NCBI GenBank assembly: GCA_023653785.1 | Contig: JAMKCH010012408.1 | Location: 16,551 to 80,550 of the forward strand | Source: Ophioderma brevispina | Lineage: Eukaryota; Echinodermata; Ophiuroidea; Amphilepidida; Ophiodermatidae | Direction of reading: 5' to 3' | DNA: 64,000 nucleotides | In this document: piece after piece, positions 23,116 to 34,679 of the stretch | Position numbering within the stretch: the stretch's first letter is position 1 | Layout of the letters: each line of letters begins with the position of its first letter | Position numbers and translations under genes: made by a program | The notes under the pieces: generated by a model | Told to the model about the DNA's origin: nothing | The model's input: only the letters and a program-made list of their open reading frames with translations | Databases searched by the model: none

Positions 23116-24340
23116 AATCTTCCCTGAGACTTAAAAAATTTTTTGTTGACTTCTGTTCTTGCTATGCACTGGGTGGAGGACCTTTGTGGTTCGAGACCGA
23201 CCTTGTTCATAGAGATAGACACTCAAATAGATTCTTACCTTGGGTTAGGGCTACAGAAACGTTTAAAAGAGAGAAAACGTGATTTTCATTTGCTTAGATT
23301 TCAATTGTAAAACATAGGCTGAATTTCATATTTGTCCTATACGAAATTAGAAATTTCACAAGTTTGTACCAAACGAAACATTTCTCAGCCTAACTCCTGG
23401 GACGTGGGGATATTTTGATGGAAAGCTTTAATCAGGGCAAAAATCCAGTACTTTCGAGTTTTTAGGGACACCAGCAATATGTGAAATCTCTCGTGCACCT
23501 TTAGTGTTGAAACGGGACCGTTCCTAAAGACTTATGACATGACCCTGTAATGTGCCCCCAATTGTCGAATCTACTTACAATTAGAAAATGAAGAAATCCA
23601 CATCGGATGATGATCGTGCATCTTTCACCATCGGTTGCATGTAGTCAATGATATGGTTGCTTGGGCGATAAAACTGATTTCTTAGTGAAGGCGGTTAATC
23701 CTCCACGGGCTAGATTAAGAGTGTGATTTAATATGTTGACCTCAATGACGTATTTGACACAATGACGCACAAATACATTCATAATTACAGATTCAGCATA
23801 TTCACGGTGTAATTGTGGCCCACGCTTGAAGGTTATAAATATAATATGCCAAACCGCCCCGCAGGGCACGTAAAAAGGTGGTGGGGGTGCGGACCCCCCC
23901 CCCCTCCAAAAAAAAACCGGGCAATCTGCAAAAAGGTCCGCTTATCGTGCTGAAGTTTGCCGTTTTTCTGCCTCAAACGCCGGCCCGAGGCATATTTGCA
24001 TGGAGGGTAACCCTTTATAATAGATTTAAATTTTCCAGAAAAGTAAGGGTTTTATACGTAAAATGAATGTTCAAATCGACAGAGCTTCTGGGGCTTCGCC
24101 GCCGGACCCCCCACCGGATCCCTGAACCCCACCCGTTAGTTCTCGCGACTGCTCGAAAGGTCCATTCTGAAAATCACACGAACCCAAACCCCCCCCTCAC
24201 CCCCACCCACCCCCACCCCCCCCACCCAAAAAACACACCCCCGCCCACCCCCCCCCCCCCCAATTAAATTCCTGGCTACGGGCCTATAACCAGTGCTGTC
24301 GTGTTAGCATTGTGCTTTTCCTTGATTCACTGTGATCGTT
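23116..24340. other. Non-coding; C-rich simple sequence at 24170-24265
   Basis: No gene is recognised. C runs occur near 23895-23905, and a strongly C-rich CCCACCC tract lies at about 24188-24262. Confidence 0.55.
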
Positions 24341-24344
24341 GCTC

Positions 24345-24600
24345 TGCTAGGGTTCCATCATGGGCCCTCTATAGTTCAACAGTTTAATTCACAGGGCACA
24401 ATGTCTTTTAACATCTATGTGGATGTTACACAAATATATACCAGCAACCCAAATGGACTGTTTCAGTGCCTCTAAATAAGCTATTGTAGAAACTTGTATC
24501 AGTTAATAGATACTCTTGAAGACATAACAAGTCGGAAGTTTGATATGGAGAAGAGCTAGTGTCTGGTTATTGGTGAAACCGTAAAGGTCCCCAGGAATGA
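24345..24600 (+). pseudogene. CR1/L2-like LINE reverse transcriptase remnant
   Basis: The plus strand gives GSIMGPL at about 24352-24372, corresponding to the G.VLGPLLF block. Then, after a frameshift, FNIYVDVTQIYTSNP at about 24410-24450 corresponds to the YADDTQIY box. The spacing between the two blocks is short, as in CR1/L2/Jockey RTs. The catalytic DD is changed to VDV. The rest is too decayed to follow. Confidence 0.45.
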
Positions 24601-26005
24601 AGATGATAAACCTACTCCAAGTCTTTACGGGACATTCCATTCCAAGAAACAGGGCCAGAAAAAAGATACAATACCAGTGACATCATTAGTGAAACTATTG
24701 ATTTTCAGTTGTGTCATGAATAGATTGCACACCAGTCACGGAACGGAATTTTATATTACTCTCTGAAAAATCAAAGTTTCACTAATGATGTCATCACCAC
24801 CAAATATTGAATACTTTAGTCATCATGTATTGTAGACACAAAACCACCATCATTCTATTGAATTTATCGTACCTTTACAACTGTTAGGGGTCGCAATCTA
24901 CCTTGAGTCCCAACGAGAGGATTAGGACAGTTTTGTGAATTTCTATAAGCTCTGCCATTCCTGCCACTTTGCTTCTCCGATGTCCTGCCTTTCCCGGAAA
25001 TTATGACTCTCGCCACTGATGTAGTCGATTTTTTTAAAATCCAAGCGACAAGGGAAAAAATAAATTAGTGAAAAAACTTTTTTCCCCTCACGTGTAACGT
25101 CTCATGTTCGGATCTCAGCTGACGCCACCCATGTGGTAGCTTTTACCAGCAATGTTTTCCAATGGCATACGGACGTATCTTTCAAGGCACGGCCAACAGG
25201 GGTACGTATTCGGAAGAGTTTTTACATAAACCAAGGTCATATTGAGGATATGTGTATGCACTTGTCTTTGAGCATCGATGAGGAAAACAACCCTATCACC
25301 AAACATGCAGGCAGATATTTATCCAGATATCACTGTTTTCACAGCAGCTGGGAGATATATTGCGCAGAGCTTCTTTGGAGATATAATGCCTCTCAACAAT
25401 GTTCAGAGAGTGTTGGTTAAAAACACGCACATTTTGAGACATCATTTTACCCTTGATCTCTGAGCATTGATGAGCTGAAAGAAACTGCCTTGGCCTATCC
25501 TTAATACATGCACCGCAGCACATTTATTCAGACTATTTCACTGCTTTTACAGCAGGGGGTTGGGGATGTAATGTAACAGAGCTATCTTTTGAGATGCCTC
25601 TGGGGAAACAATATTAGAAAAATATGGAAGAGCACACTATGTATATCGTTGGATAATAATTGTAGCAGTGTCGGCCACAGAGGGGGAGGGAATGACACAT
25701 TTGTGGCAAAAATCAGCGATTTTGGTTCCAAAAATATCCACCAAAATAATTTTGGCAAAAATCAGCTATTTGGGGCCAGAATTGGTTTTTCCCAACCAAA
25801 ATTTCACTTTGGCCCTCCGCCCCAATTTCAATTTCCCTTGCCCGCGAAAAAAAGAAGTTGGTGCGCCTATCACACGACTTGCAGCGTCGGTGTTTATCAA
25901 AGGCTATTTTACTGCTTTCCAGAAACTATCAAATGGACAGTAACAGAGGTTCTCTTTAAGATAGTGCATATGACGTAATATAATTTTAATTTTAATATAA
26001 TTTAT
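24601..26005. other. Non-coding; weak repeats, no gene recognised
   Basis: A loose direct repeat is visible: TATTTATCCAGATATCACTG with TTTTCACAGCAGCTGGGAG (about 25314-25353) recurs as ATTTATTCAGACTATTTCACTG with TTTTACAGCAGGGGG (about 25521-25560) and more weakly near 25895-25925. The open frames 25133-25420 and 25589-25978 cross this and have no known domain. Confidence 0.45.
25684..25870 (+). repeat. Dispersed repeat shared with 62806-63000
   Basis: Both stretches carry GCAAAAATCAG.GATTTGG, CAAATTTTGGCAAAAA, TCCCAA, CCC-rich text and AAAAAAGAAGT..GCGCC in the same order. The match is loose. Type unknown. Confidence 0.6.
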
Positions 26006-26009
26006 ATTA

Positions 26010-26125
26010 AAAAAAAAAAAAAAACGGAGAAACTGGCGAGCAGTGAATAAAAAAGACGAAAAATACACGGGCTCGCACCCGGTACTTTCGCTTACTAGAC
26101 TTGAGATTAAACCACTGGACCACGA
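26010..26125 (-). mobile_element. tRNA-derived SINE remnant (minus)
   Basis: On minus, GTGGTCCAGTGGTTTAATC is a good A box and GGTGCGAGCCC a B box about 35 bases on. A run of A at 26010-26025 lies at the plus-side end. A related head occurs on plus at 26424-26470. Confidence 0.6.
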
Positions 26126-26423
26126 GCACTGTGATTATGTGGAATCGGAGAGCGAGAGAAAGACAGAAGAAACGAGATCTACGTTCTGTCTGTCTTTATG
26201 GAGGATTTCAATCGGCCGTAATTATATATAGTTTTTAGAAGGGGTGGGCTTATGCATGCTTTTCTAGCAGAAACTATGGACGAAGCGAAACTACAATGCA
26301 TGTCACGCGGGATCAGTATACAAACCAAGAAACGGATAAGACCATAATATTATATAAAGGCTGGAGAAACTGGCCGAGCATTGAATTAGAGCTCGTTTCT
26401 CCGGTTATCCACATAAACACACA

Positions 26424-26475
26424 GTCCTCTGTGGTCCAGTGGTTAATCTCAAGCCTAGTAGGCGATGATATATAA
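26424..26475 (+). mobile_element. tRNA-like head, opposite orientation to 26010-26125
   Basis: TGTGGTCCAGTGGTTAATCTC followed by AAGCCTAGTAGGCGA is the same tRNA-like start as the minus copy 320 bp away. Both copies also neighbour GAGAAACTGGC.GAGCA (at 26027 and 26363), so they may be parts of one duplicated or inverted unit. The B box is missing here. Confidence 0.5.
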
Positions 26476-26933
26476 TGCCTCTTGATTATACTGTAAATTA
26501 TGTCTATTGTAACGAAAATGTTGCTCTACAAGATTTAAGGTTCTCATTGTTTCACTGATTCAGCAAGCTACCAGATGGCGGAGGGGAAAACTGGTTCACA
26601 GATGGCTTTACAGTTGCACTTGATCCTCAAGAAAATCTTGATCCTAAGCCTTGAAATCCTCTCCAACGTACCCATGGAAATCAAAGATATTGGAGCTATC
26701 CGTTACGGCGATTTTATAAAGGCTGCCACCACCCAGTATAAGGCTATTAGTGCAAGAAAGTGGGGTTTTTGACCTAAAAAAATTGCAACAAAAAGTTTTT
26801 GTGTTATCATATTTTTAATGGTCACAAGAATGTGTTAAAAGTCTAGGGAAATCAACAAAGCAGGGAACATGTAAAAACATGGGAGAAAGTTTTGGAAATG
26901 TGTCAAAAGTAAACACAGGTCTAAAGTGTTTTG

Positions 26934-27169
26934 ACACTGTAAAACATATTTACTCAATATGGAGTAAAAAGGGGATCGCATGGAAAAGAGGAAAAGATTA
27001 ATCGAAATGGAGTGAAAAACTAACTCAAAATGGAGTGAAACTTAATCCATTCCGGATTAAGATTTTACTCTTTTAACTCAAAATGGAGTGAAATTTACTC
27101 CATGCGGAATTAGATTTTACTCTTTTAAGAGCGATCCCCTTTTTTACCTCCTCGGTATTTTTACAGTGT
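26934..27169. mobile_element. MITE with ACACTGTAAAA termini
   Basis: The element starts ACACTGTAAAA and ends TTTTACAGTGT, an 11 bp perfect inverted repeat. The inner sequence also folds back (AAAAAGGGGATCGC near 26976 against GCGATCCCCTTTTT near 27131) and contains repeats of AAATGGAGTGAAA. No coding capacity. Such ends resemble hAT-type MITEs, but no clear target duplication was seen. Confidence 0.8.
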
Positions 27170-28734
27170 AACCTACACCAACTATTCCGCTATTCCCTGG
27201 TCATGAGGATTTAAAAAAAGGTTATAGTTTACCAATCTACGGTCATAGTTCGGGAGTGTAGGCTCATAACGTCCACCTCAAGGTCATCCTGGGGTATTTA
27301 TTTATCAGTGATCGACTGTGAGAAACTCGGCTCCAAATTGTCTGTGTGGTCATTATAACAAGAAATGCATTATTTGCCTCTGCATGAAACATTTTGTCGT
27401 AGGTAACTTAGATGGTTGGTGAGCATTAATGACCCCATGGATATGTAGACCATGTACATTTTGACCTCAAAAATTACGGGGACAAATGGTTTTATTAATG
27501 AGTGAAGTATATATTTTCTGGTCTTTTTGAGACTTATTAAGATTGGTACCATTTTTAAAAAGAATCGAAAGCATTCTGAAATCTTGACCCAAGGATGTAC
27601 GTTGATCCTCTTTTGCCCGATAACTATTAAACTATACCCCACAGATTAGTGCAAACGATACTTTTAATCCTTAGACATGGCCAAAATGTAGTATAGATTC
27701 AGTACAATGATTCTATATCCCACCTACAAACTTTCTCACTGCAAATAAATGCAGGGACGACACAAAAAGTTGTTGCAATTATTTTGCTTTAAAATCATTA
27801 TTTTATGTTAAATTGCAACGTTCCCCCGGCTCGCTACTTACACTTCCGGACTTTTGGATATGGTATTCTCTCCTCATTTCTAAGTATAAAAATACCAAAC
27901 TGTTTCTGTTGCAATTACTTTGCTTTAAAACCATTATTTTATTAAAAAAAACTTTCTTGCACTATATATTTTCCTGTGTACGTCATTCCAAGATTCTTTA
28001 CTCTAGTTTGTCATTACGACCCATGTTGTTATAATAAGGCTTTTAGAAGCGGTATCTATAAACCTAAAACAATTCCATCCAAATTAATAACTTGTTGAGT
28101 CCTGTCCGGGTTTCCCTGTTTTTTATTGACACCAAAACATAATCTTTTAAATATCCAGAACAGTTTAACCTGTAAATTGTTCAATAATAAAATGAACGCG
28201 AAATATTCCGTACGAGTCTGCATACCTGAGGTATTACGCTGGGTTGGGTAGCTGGTTGTTACCTGCCTTATGTCAATACAAAAGTATTGATAAGACTTTA
28301 TGAAAGTTTGGTTTTGGTACTTTCACTGGACCGAAAGGTTCATCCATCACATTACTTGATGGCCATGGACGAGAACAATGGTTGCGATGCCAACATAAGA
28401 AGTGCCGGTCAGTTTATCGTGCAATTGAAGAAATTCAGCAACATTTATCATCACCCTGACAATTTTTTCGCTACCTGTTACAGAAGTTCATTGTTTCAGA
28501 TCAGCTGTATCATGGTTAAACGTTAGTTGAAGAAGAAAAAACAACCCAATATTTGGCTAGTTACTTATGAGAGGTAGATTCTGATTTTTTCTTTTATGCA
28601 TTGAGATCCCAGCATTTTGCAAAATTGGGTTTCCCATGATGTTATTTATGAAAGGATGGTGCATTCAGTATGTCATTTATGTGGAGACCCCCATTTAGTC
28701 CTGCTAGAGCAAGGTTATGTTTATGCATGAGGAA
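27170..28734. other. Non-coding, nothing recognised
   Basis: A short direct repeat is seen: TTGCAATTA.TTTGCTTTAAAA.CATTATTTTAT at about 27773-27807 and again at 27908-27942. Otherwise no gene, RNA or known repeat is seen. Confidence 0.45.
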
Positions 28735-29432
28735 GTGCTGTTAATATTATTTAGAGAAGGGGAATCTAGCTGTGACATTTTTAAATACTGCTCACTGGAG
28801 AGACTTTGGCCAGCAGTAGTAACCGGAGCTCTACAATATAGTTCTAGCTATCTTAATCTGCAATAATATAGCTTGTGTGCATCACATAGTGCCAAGATTG
28901 TTCTAATATGTTGGAGCTAGATGTAATATAATATGTTGGATGCACCGGAAAGAGCTCAGTTTTGGAATCAAAAAGGGATTTCAGTTGTTCCTAATGAGGA
29001 CATTAGCGGCAGACTGATGGTGGTAGAATACCCGGACTGTATTGTAGAATATAGTGTCACGTCGAGGGAAAACCCAGTCGTCTTGAACTGCTGGACAAAA
29101 TTACCTTCATGACTGAGATTCCATGGATTTGTTACCCTTGGAATTATAATTCCTGCTATCACTTTGGAGTCTTCGCTGTGAGGACATAGCATCGTTGAAC
29201 TGCAACGCTTCTTTTAACGCTGGAAAAAAACCTTAGTGGACACAATTAAGTATAATATATTTAAAATATTTTAATGGATACATGTAACATTTTTATGGAC
29301 AACCAAATTCTGAAGCAATCTGATTAAAATCATTAAATCCGTCCTATATTTACAATTCAGTCCTTGTGCCCAGTCATTGTTTGTTTTTTAAGGGTGTTTT
29401 GACCTTTGACGTCCCCCCAGCACATCATAACA
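28735..29432 (+). mobile_element. Partial LTR of the Gmr1-like family, opposite orientation
   Basis: The plus strand matches the reverse complement of the LTRs: TTAGAGAAGGGGAATCTAGCTGTG, GGCCAGCAG, GTCGTCTTGAACTGC, TTACCTTCATGACTGAGATTCCATGG, GGAGTCTTCGCTGTGAGGACATA and GTTGAACTGCAACGC. It ends TTTGACGTCC...CATAACA near 29432. The first 300 or so LTR bases are absent or too decayed to see. No internal sequence adjoins. Confidence 0.85.
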
Positions 29433-29570
29433 GGTGATATTCTGAGTCCGTTTATTATTTTTTTCTTATTATAAGTGAGATGCTGAGGTCAGTTAAAGTC
29501 TTTTTTTCTGATTATAGGTGTAATTCTGAAATCTTTTTATATTTTTCTTACATAGGTGAATTCTGATATT
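29433..29570. repeat. Small tandem repeat, unit about 55-60 bp, three copies
   Basis: GGTGATATTCTGA, then T-rich ATTTTTTTCTTATTATAAG, recurs as GGTGTAATTCTGAAATC and GGTGAATTCTGATATT with T-rich linkers. Confidence 0.6.
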
Positions 29571-30580
29571 TGACAAATGGCTGTTTCTTCACGCGCGTGC
29601 CCGTTTAAGGAATCAATGGAAGCAGCCGTGACCTTTGTGCACGGGGCTACCTGAGTGGACGAAATAGATTCAGAATACTATACTATGGACGAATGATAAT
29701 GATAGTAGATACCTTTCTGCCAACTGCTTAAACATATACTACGCTATAGTAGATCGCGCAAAAGTGCTTACACACGCCCCCCCCGTTACTCGTCGTTTCC
29801 CTGGTTGGGGCAGTAGAATCTCTACCATATTGAAACCGTTGGAGCTTGGTCGAGCGCGTAGGCCACGAAGAAACAAAGTGTATGGTTTTCCTTTCTGACT
29901 CACAAAATTAACGTACTAGGGTATTACTTATGTGTTTACACTATTTAGGATCGTCCATCGTCACTATAAGTTCGATTCAGAAATCTGCATTAGTTTCATC
30001 AAACCTGCTTAACGCACTATCACCAATGTGAATGGCGTTTGCCATTCGAATGTCAATGTCAAAGACTTGTTTGACGCATTTTCCAATCTTGCTTATTAAT
30101 GTTATCTATCTGTCGATTTTATAATTAGAACTTACGACTTTCGTGTGTCCGGTACGTGACTGGTACGATACCTTCGCGGTCCGAAATATGTAAACAGCAA
30201 AACGCCTGATGTATCATATATTCTTGTGAATCTAAATTAAAATTAACTGGCATTTCACAGTGTTCGTTTAGGTTCATTTCTGTTTTACTTTATATTCAAA
30301 ACGTGTATTTTTAGAGGAGAAATGATTGGACAAAAATATGCATGATATTTGTTCATTGCACGGTGCGTATGTAAATGAGAGTACGCGTGTGCTAGAACAT
30401 TTCGCGGGCATTGGATTGATTCATTTTATGGACGGGTGTGTGCAATTAGTTACGTTGCAACATCCCTACATTGGATTTCCATGCGTATTTTTTTTGTAAA
30501 AATGTGTGCTGACTGCTGCGATAACGTTTATGAATTAGGTTAATTTCTGAATCGTTTTAGTTTCTCGTGCATTACAAAAA
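29571..30580. other. Non-coding, nothing recognised
   Basis: No gene or repeat is recognised. A run of eight C lies near 29781. Confidence 0.45.
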
Positions 30581-30680
30581 ATCAATGCACGTGCGTCAGT
30601 TTGACCAGAGTCATAATGGCTCGCGCCCCTGCGGGGCTTGTGCCATTATTCGTCGTCAAACTGAGCGCGCGTGCATTGAT
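30581..30680. mobile_element. 100 bp fold-back element
   Basis: The stretch is an almost complete hairpin: ATCAATGCACGTGCGTCAGT at the left pairs with the right end CTGAGCGCGCGTGCATTGAT, and ATAATGGC pairs with GCCATTAT around a GC-rich core. A MITE or a strong regulatory hairpin are both possible. Confidence 0.75.
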
Positions 30681-30779
30681 TGTTTGCCAATGCCTCGAAA
30701 TGCTTAAAATATCCAGACTTAACCGGCTAATTATTGATATACTTTAACTTCCAGTGTGCAGATTATATTATGTTTGCTG

Positions 30780-31420
30780 ATTAGTCCGGGGTTAAAATTG
30801 AGGGAGGTGCCGCCTAGAGAAGGAGAAATTCCTCATGTGTTGTTTTTTCTAGACAGTTTTTTCATGGGAACAGATACCTGAGGTAACATACTGTACCCTG
30901 AGAACTTTCCTGTGAGGGCGCTTTTTTCAAACTGGCCGCCAAAAATCCCAATAAAATGTGTAGACTAAATAAGTATCTGAGTCATGTTTGAACATTTTTT
31001 GCATTAGTTTTGATTAAGTTATTTTTAAAGGAGCTATTTCTTTGTATTAAATATCATAAAGAGGTCCAACTGAGGGCGCTTTTCAAAATGGCTGCCAACA
31101 TCCCAATAAAGTGTATATATGGGTTACAGTAACAATTATAAAGTGCGATTTTTGACCACACGTTTTGCTTATTTCATGATTAGAATTATTCAAAAGGAAG
31201 CTACGTTAAACACATAATCAAACTGGACTCAAATTCCAATGTAATTATTATTTGTGGGTCTAACAAACGAAGGCCAGTAGTCCAGAGTTAAACTAGATTG
31301 TCACATATTTGAAACAATAAAAACCATGTGATTGTTGGAAAAAGAAGGCTATGCTGGGTCTCAATATGGGCGCTTTTCAAAATGGCCTCCAATCTGGATA
31401 ATGACATGAAAATGTATCAC
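30780..31420 (+). repeat. Diverged repeat with GAGGGCGCTTTTCAAAATGG words
   Basis: TGAGGGCGCTTTTTTCAAACTGGCCGCC near 30913, TGAGGGCGCTTTTCAAAATGGC near 31072 and TGGGCGCTTTTCAAAATGGCC near 31366. The first two are followed by AATCCCAATAAA or ACATCCCAATAAA. Inverted forms lie at 33045-33075 and 33330-33365. Confidence 0.7.
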
Positions 31421-32036
31421 AAGAGTGTTAACAAAACATACATTTCAATCTTTATTTACTTTTCTCTTTGTATTTCTTGTTCGTCTTAATTTTCATTCTT
31501 TTCACATTCATAACGCCGTATTACAATTTTAATTGAGGTCATCATAATACCGGGATGGTGTTTTCTGTTCATTAATGCTGACAGAAATACAACATACATT
31601 TTCAATATTATTTAATACTTTTCTTAATCTCTAAATAATTTGTATCTTCGATGTAGGATTATTCAATTATACCAGAAAAGACCCCTCACCTAGGAAAACT
31701 GTTCAGATTTGTTCAATTTAAATCGAAACTAAGATTTGATCTCTTGTTTTGAAACAATGAATAATATCATAAAGCAATCTTATGCAATCTTTGTAAAGAA
31801 GCCTATTTTTATGCGAGGAACAACAAAAGGAACACAAACAAAACCGAGAATCCAAGGGAAACAACTTGTCAAAAAACACATTTTGCGGTAGAACCTTTTG
31901 GGGGGAAAAAACCGTTGTGAAATAAGAGTGAAAGTTACCTTAAGGGACATATGGCATGAAAACTTGATATAATGAAAAGGACCCTTATTGAAATCACTTC
32001 CACTAGTTTGAAAACTTGGATGTTTACATTCTGTAG

Positions 32037-32440
32037 GTGGCGGGGTATAGCGGTTAGAGAGCTTGCCTTTGGACCCAAGGTCCCCGGTTCCAAATCTCAG
32101 TGGGCCTACGTGGCTGGATTTATTTCTAGGTACTAACTCAATTCTGGATTAATTTGTAGAGGAGCTATTGATTAAAATCGAATTCCACTGTCCTCATGGT
32201 TTTCATTGAGATGGGCAAATGAACCATGAAAGTCTCCTGTACCCATTGTGGCGTGTCTCGTCCCCCAATGTTGGATGTAGCAATAGGGCGCTGATTAAGC
32301 TGCTGCCATTTGTAAAGTTCTTTTGTCTCTGTGAAAAATATGTTAAAAAAATAATGTTAAGCGCTGTGAATACTTGGTTAATCCTTGTAAGAGCGCTATA
32401 TAAAATGCCTGCTAGAATCCTAAAACAATAAAAACAAGGC
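32037..32440 (+). mobile_element. tRNA-derived SINE, about 400 bp
   Basis: The tRNA-like head has an A box (TATAGCGGTTAGAGAGC, near 32047) and a B box (GGTTCCAAATC, near 32087), as a decayed pol III promoter. A body of about 250 bp follows, and the tail contains AAGCGCTGTGAATACTTGG and AGAGCGCTATATAAAATGCC, ending in an A-rich AATAAAAAC. GCGCTATATAAA tails are common in marine invertebrate SINEs. The weak open frame 32219-32431 is not a gene. Confidence 0.75.
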
Positions 32441-33360
32441 AGATTTCCAAGGGGAGGTGGCAGTTTGTGGCAATTTCTGGAACAAGGATGCTGACATTAC
32501 TGCCAACATTACCAAACTTGAAAAGCATGTTGTCATCAGCTCACATACCTGCTATGGTAATCTGTGCTAATCTCGGCTAATCCATCTTTCATTTGCCAAT
32601 CAATATAAAGTACAATGCCTGAATCCCGGTCTGAATACTTTTGAATTGTGTCGCAAAACATGCCTGGGGGTGGGATACCACTGTAAATTCTGTCAGCGAT
32701 GTGAACACCTTGCTTTTCTGGTCCTACAATTCGTGAGACAGGGGTTCCTAGGTGAGGGGTCTTCTCATGTATTCTTAAATATCCTACATGAAGATAAAAA
32801 TTATTTAGATCATTTAAAAAGTATTAAGTGTTGAAAATATATTTCTATCAGTATTTAGTGAACAGAAAACACCAACAAGTCATTACGATGACCTTCAATT
32901 AAAATATTATTGCATTACTACATCAAAAAAAGAAAAAAACTAAAAAATCAATAAAACTCAAAAACTTAAAAAACACAAAAACACAAATATTAAATAAATT
33001 TTTGTTACCACAGCTGATACATAATCATGTCATATGATCGCATTTGTGCGGCCATTTTGAAAAGCGCTCATATTGTTAGCCTTTCTTTTATCAATGACAT
33101 GGTTTAATCAAATATGTGACCAAGAATTGAATTTAAATTTGACAAAATCTGTTTCACATGCAGTGTTGCAACAAGAAGTAATATAAGTCATAAAACAGCA
33201 CAACCCCTCTGCAAGCTTTCGACTTCTACACGAAGTCTTGCCCAAGGCGGTAAAAAATTAACAAGAACAAAACCAGATGACAAAAAGGAAAATAAAAGTA
33301 AGTGGTATCTATATACACCCACACCACATGGGATTTTGGCGGCCAATTTTGAAAACGCCC
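32441..33360. other. Non-coding with inverted copies of the 30.9 kb repeat
   Basis: GCGGCCATTTTGAAAAGCGCTC near 33049 and TTTTGGCGGCCAATTTTGAAAACG near 33333 are reverse complements of the words at 30.9-31.4 kb. An A-rich stretch lies at 32925-33000. No gene is seen. Confidence 0.6.
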
Positions 33361-33369
33361 TAATTTGGA

Positions 33370-33975
33370 CCTCTTGATAGATTCGAAACCATGAGAATCA
33401 TTACTGGCTGCCTACGTCCCAGTCCATCTGAGGTTCTACCAGTGCTTTTCAGGACATTGTACTACAGTGCCTCGCGAGAGAAATCACACACTAAATTGGT
33501 GAACAAGCCTGACAACAAACACTGACTGAATAACATTGTTCAAAGAATCACACCAGCTCGGCAGACAGACTGGCTCTCGTCGACCTTCCTGTCGATACGC
33601 TGCTAAATGCTCAGCTCTCCATTCAACATCTTACAGAAATGAAACAATGTTCTGGCTAGAGACGCCAAGAGCAGACCAATCACTATCACACCTATATATA
33701 ACTCACCTGGTAGCAACCTTCAACGTAAGCAATGAGTCACCTTGAACAGGATTCGCACAGGGGTCGGTTTTTCAACCAGCATATGCACCAATGGGTCGCG
33801 ACCATTCCAGCATGCAAGGTGGCTCTCTCAGGGACTGCGGATCGCATTCTCAACGAGTGCCCACCTTTCGTCCGCCGGGATGCAAGACTTATCATAGCCC
33901 AATCAATAAAACAGTGAGCTGGCTCCACCAACTTCAATACATTTAGTTGCTGCTCATACGCTAAGAAGAAGATTG
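33370..33975 (+). pseudogene. LINE (Jockey/RTE-type) C-terminal coding remnant
   Basis: The plus frames read FETMRIITGCLRPSPSEVLPVL near 33380-33445, then HQLGRQTGSRRP near 33550, then RGRFFNQHMHQWVATIP...ADRILNECPPF at about 33750-33870. These are the post-RT blocks of Jockey-like LINEs: the R.ITG..R.TP..LPVL segment, the GRF..N.H.WG segment and the HI.NECP finger. The finger's first Cys pair is altered. The stretch ends in ACGCTAAGAAGAAG near 33975, a typical simple tail of such elements. It is 5'-truncated, with three or more frameshifts. Confidence 0.72.
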
Positions 33976-34299
33976 TGCCGCTAAGTTATGTTGTCGTGAA
34001 GCAGCACCATGCACACCGATTTTCACTTTCAACAATTTGCTCTCCGTCGTCCTGGTCGAAAAAAGGTCGTACCAGGTCATACGCGGGTTCCCTGCGACTT
34101 TGGTCTCGCACCACTTCACAACTGACCAAAGAGTCCGAGCCATGAAGCGAGCACTGACTCTATGTAATAGGATGAGAAGCACACCGTTCTGAAAATAATG
34201 GGTTTGATAAGGTCTGGTGAGCCGGTTAGACTCCGACTATAGAGGCAAGCCGTTAGGCGACCCGCTAGGTCGGAGTCAACAGGCAAGCCATTGCCCCCT

Positions 34300-34392
34300 T
34301 CCCCATTCCCTCCCTCCCTCCATCCCTCACTCCCTCCCTCCCTCCTCCCTCCATCCGCCTCTCATCCCTCCCTCCCTCCCTCCCTCCCTTTG
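34300..34392. repeat. (CCCT)n microsatellite
   Basis: A run of CCCT with CATC interruptions, about 90 bp. Confidence 0.93.
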
Positions 34393-34679
34393 TTACCGCT
34401 TTTATGGATAGTGATTCTTTAACAGTGGATTATTTGATATCTAGGGTGTATATCATCACACTACTTGATTGATCAGTCTATTCCGAACATATCACAATGA
34501 ACTTAGTCCACATTAACCCTTTACGAACTGTGTCTTAGCCTTAAAGTGGGTATTTGAACAGAGATTATGGATTTTGTTAAAAGTTTTCACATCAGTCATT
34601 TTGACATAAACACAGTTTTTGGGTGATTTCATGCATCGAAATGTTTTAAGTGTCAATCAGGCACTAACATCGAGTATGG

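Noticed and set aside
32219..32431. 70-residue plus open frame
   Set aside because: It lies inside the tRNA-derived SINE body and tail.
34217..34411. Pro/Ser-rich frame at the CCCT repeat
   Set aside because: Product of the microsatellite; no coding evidence.
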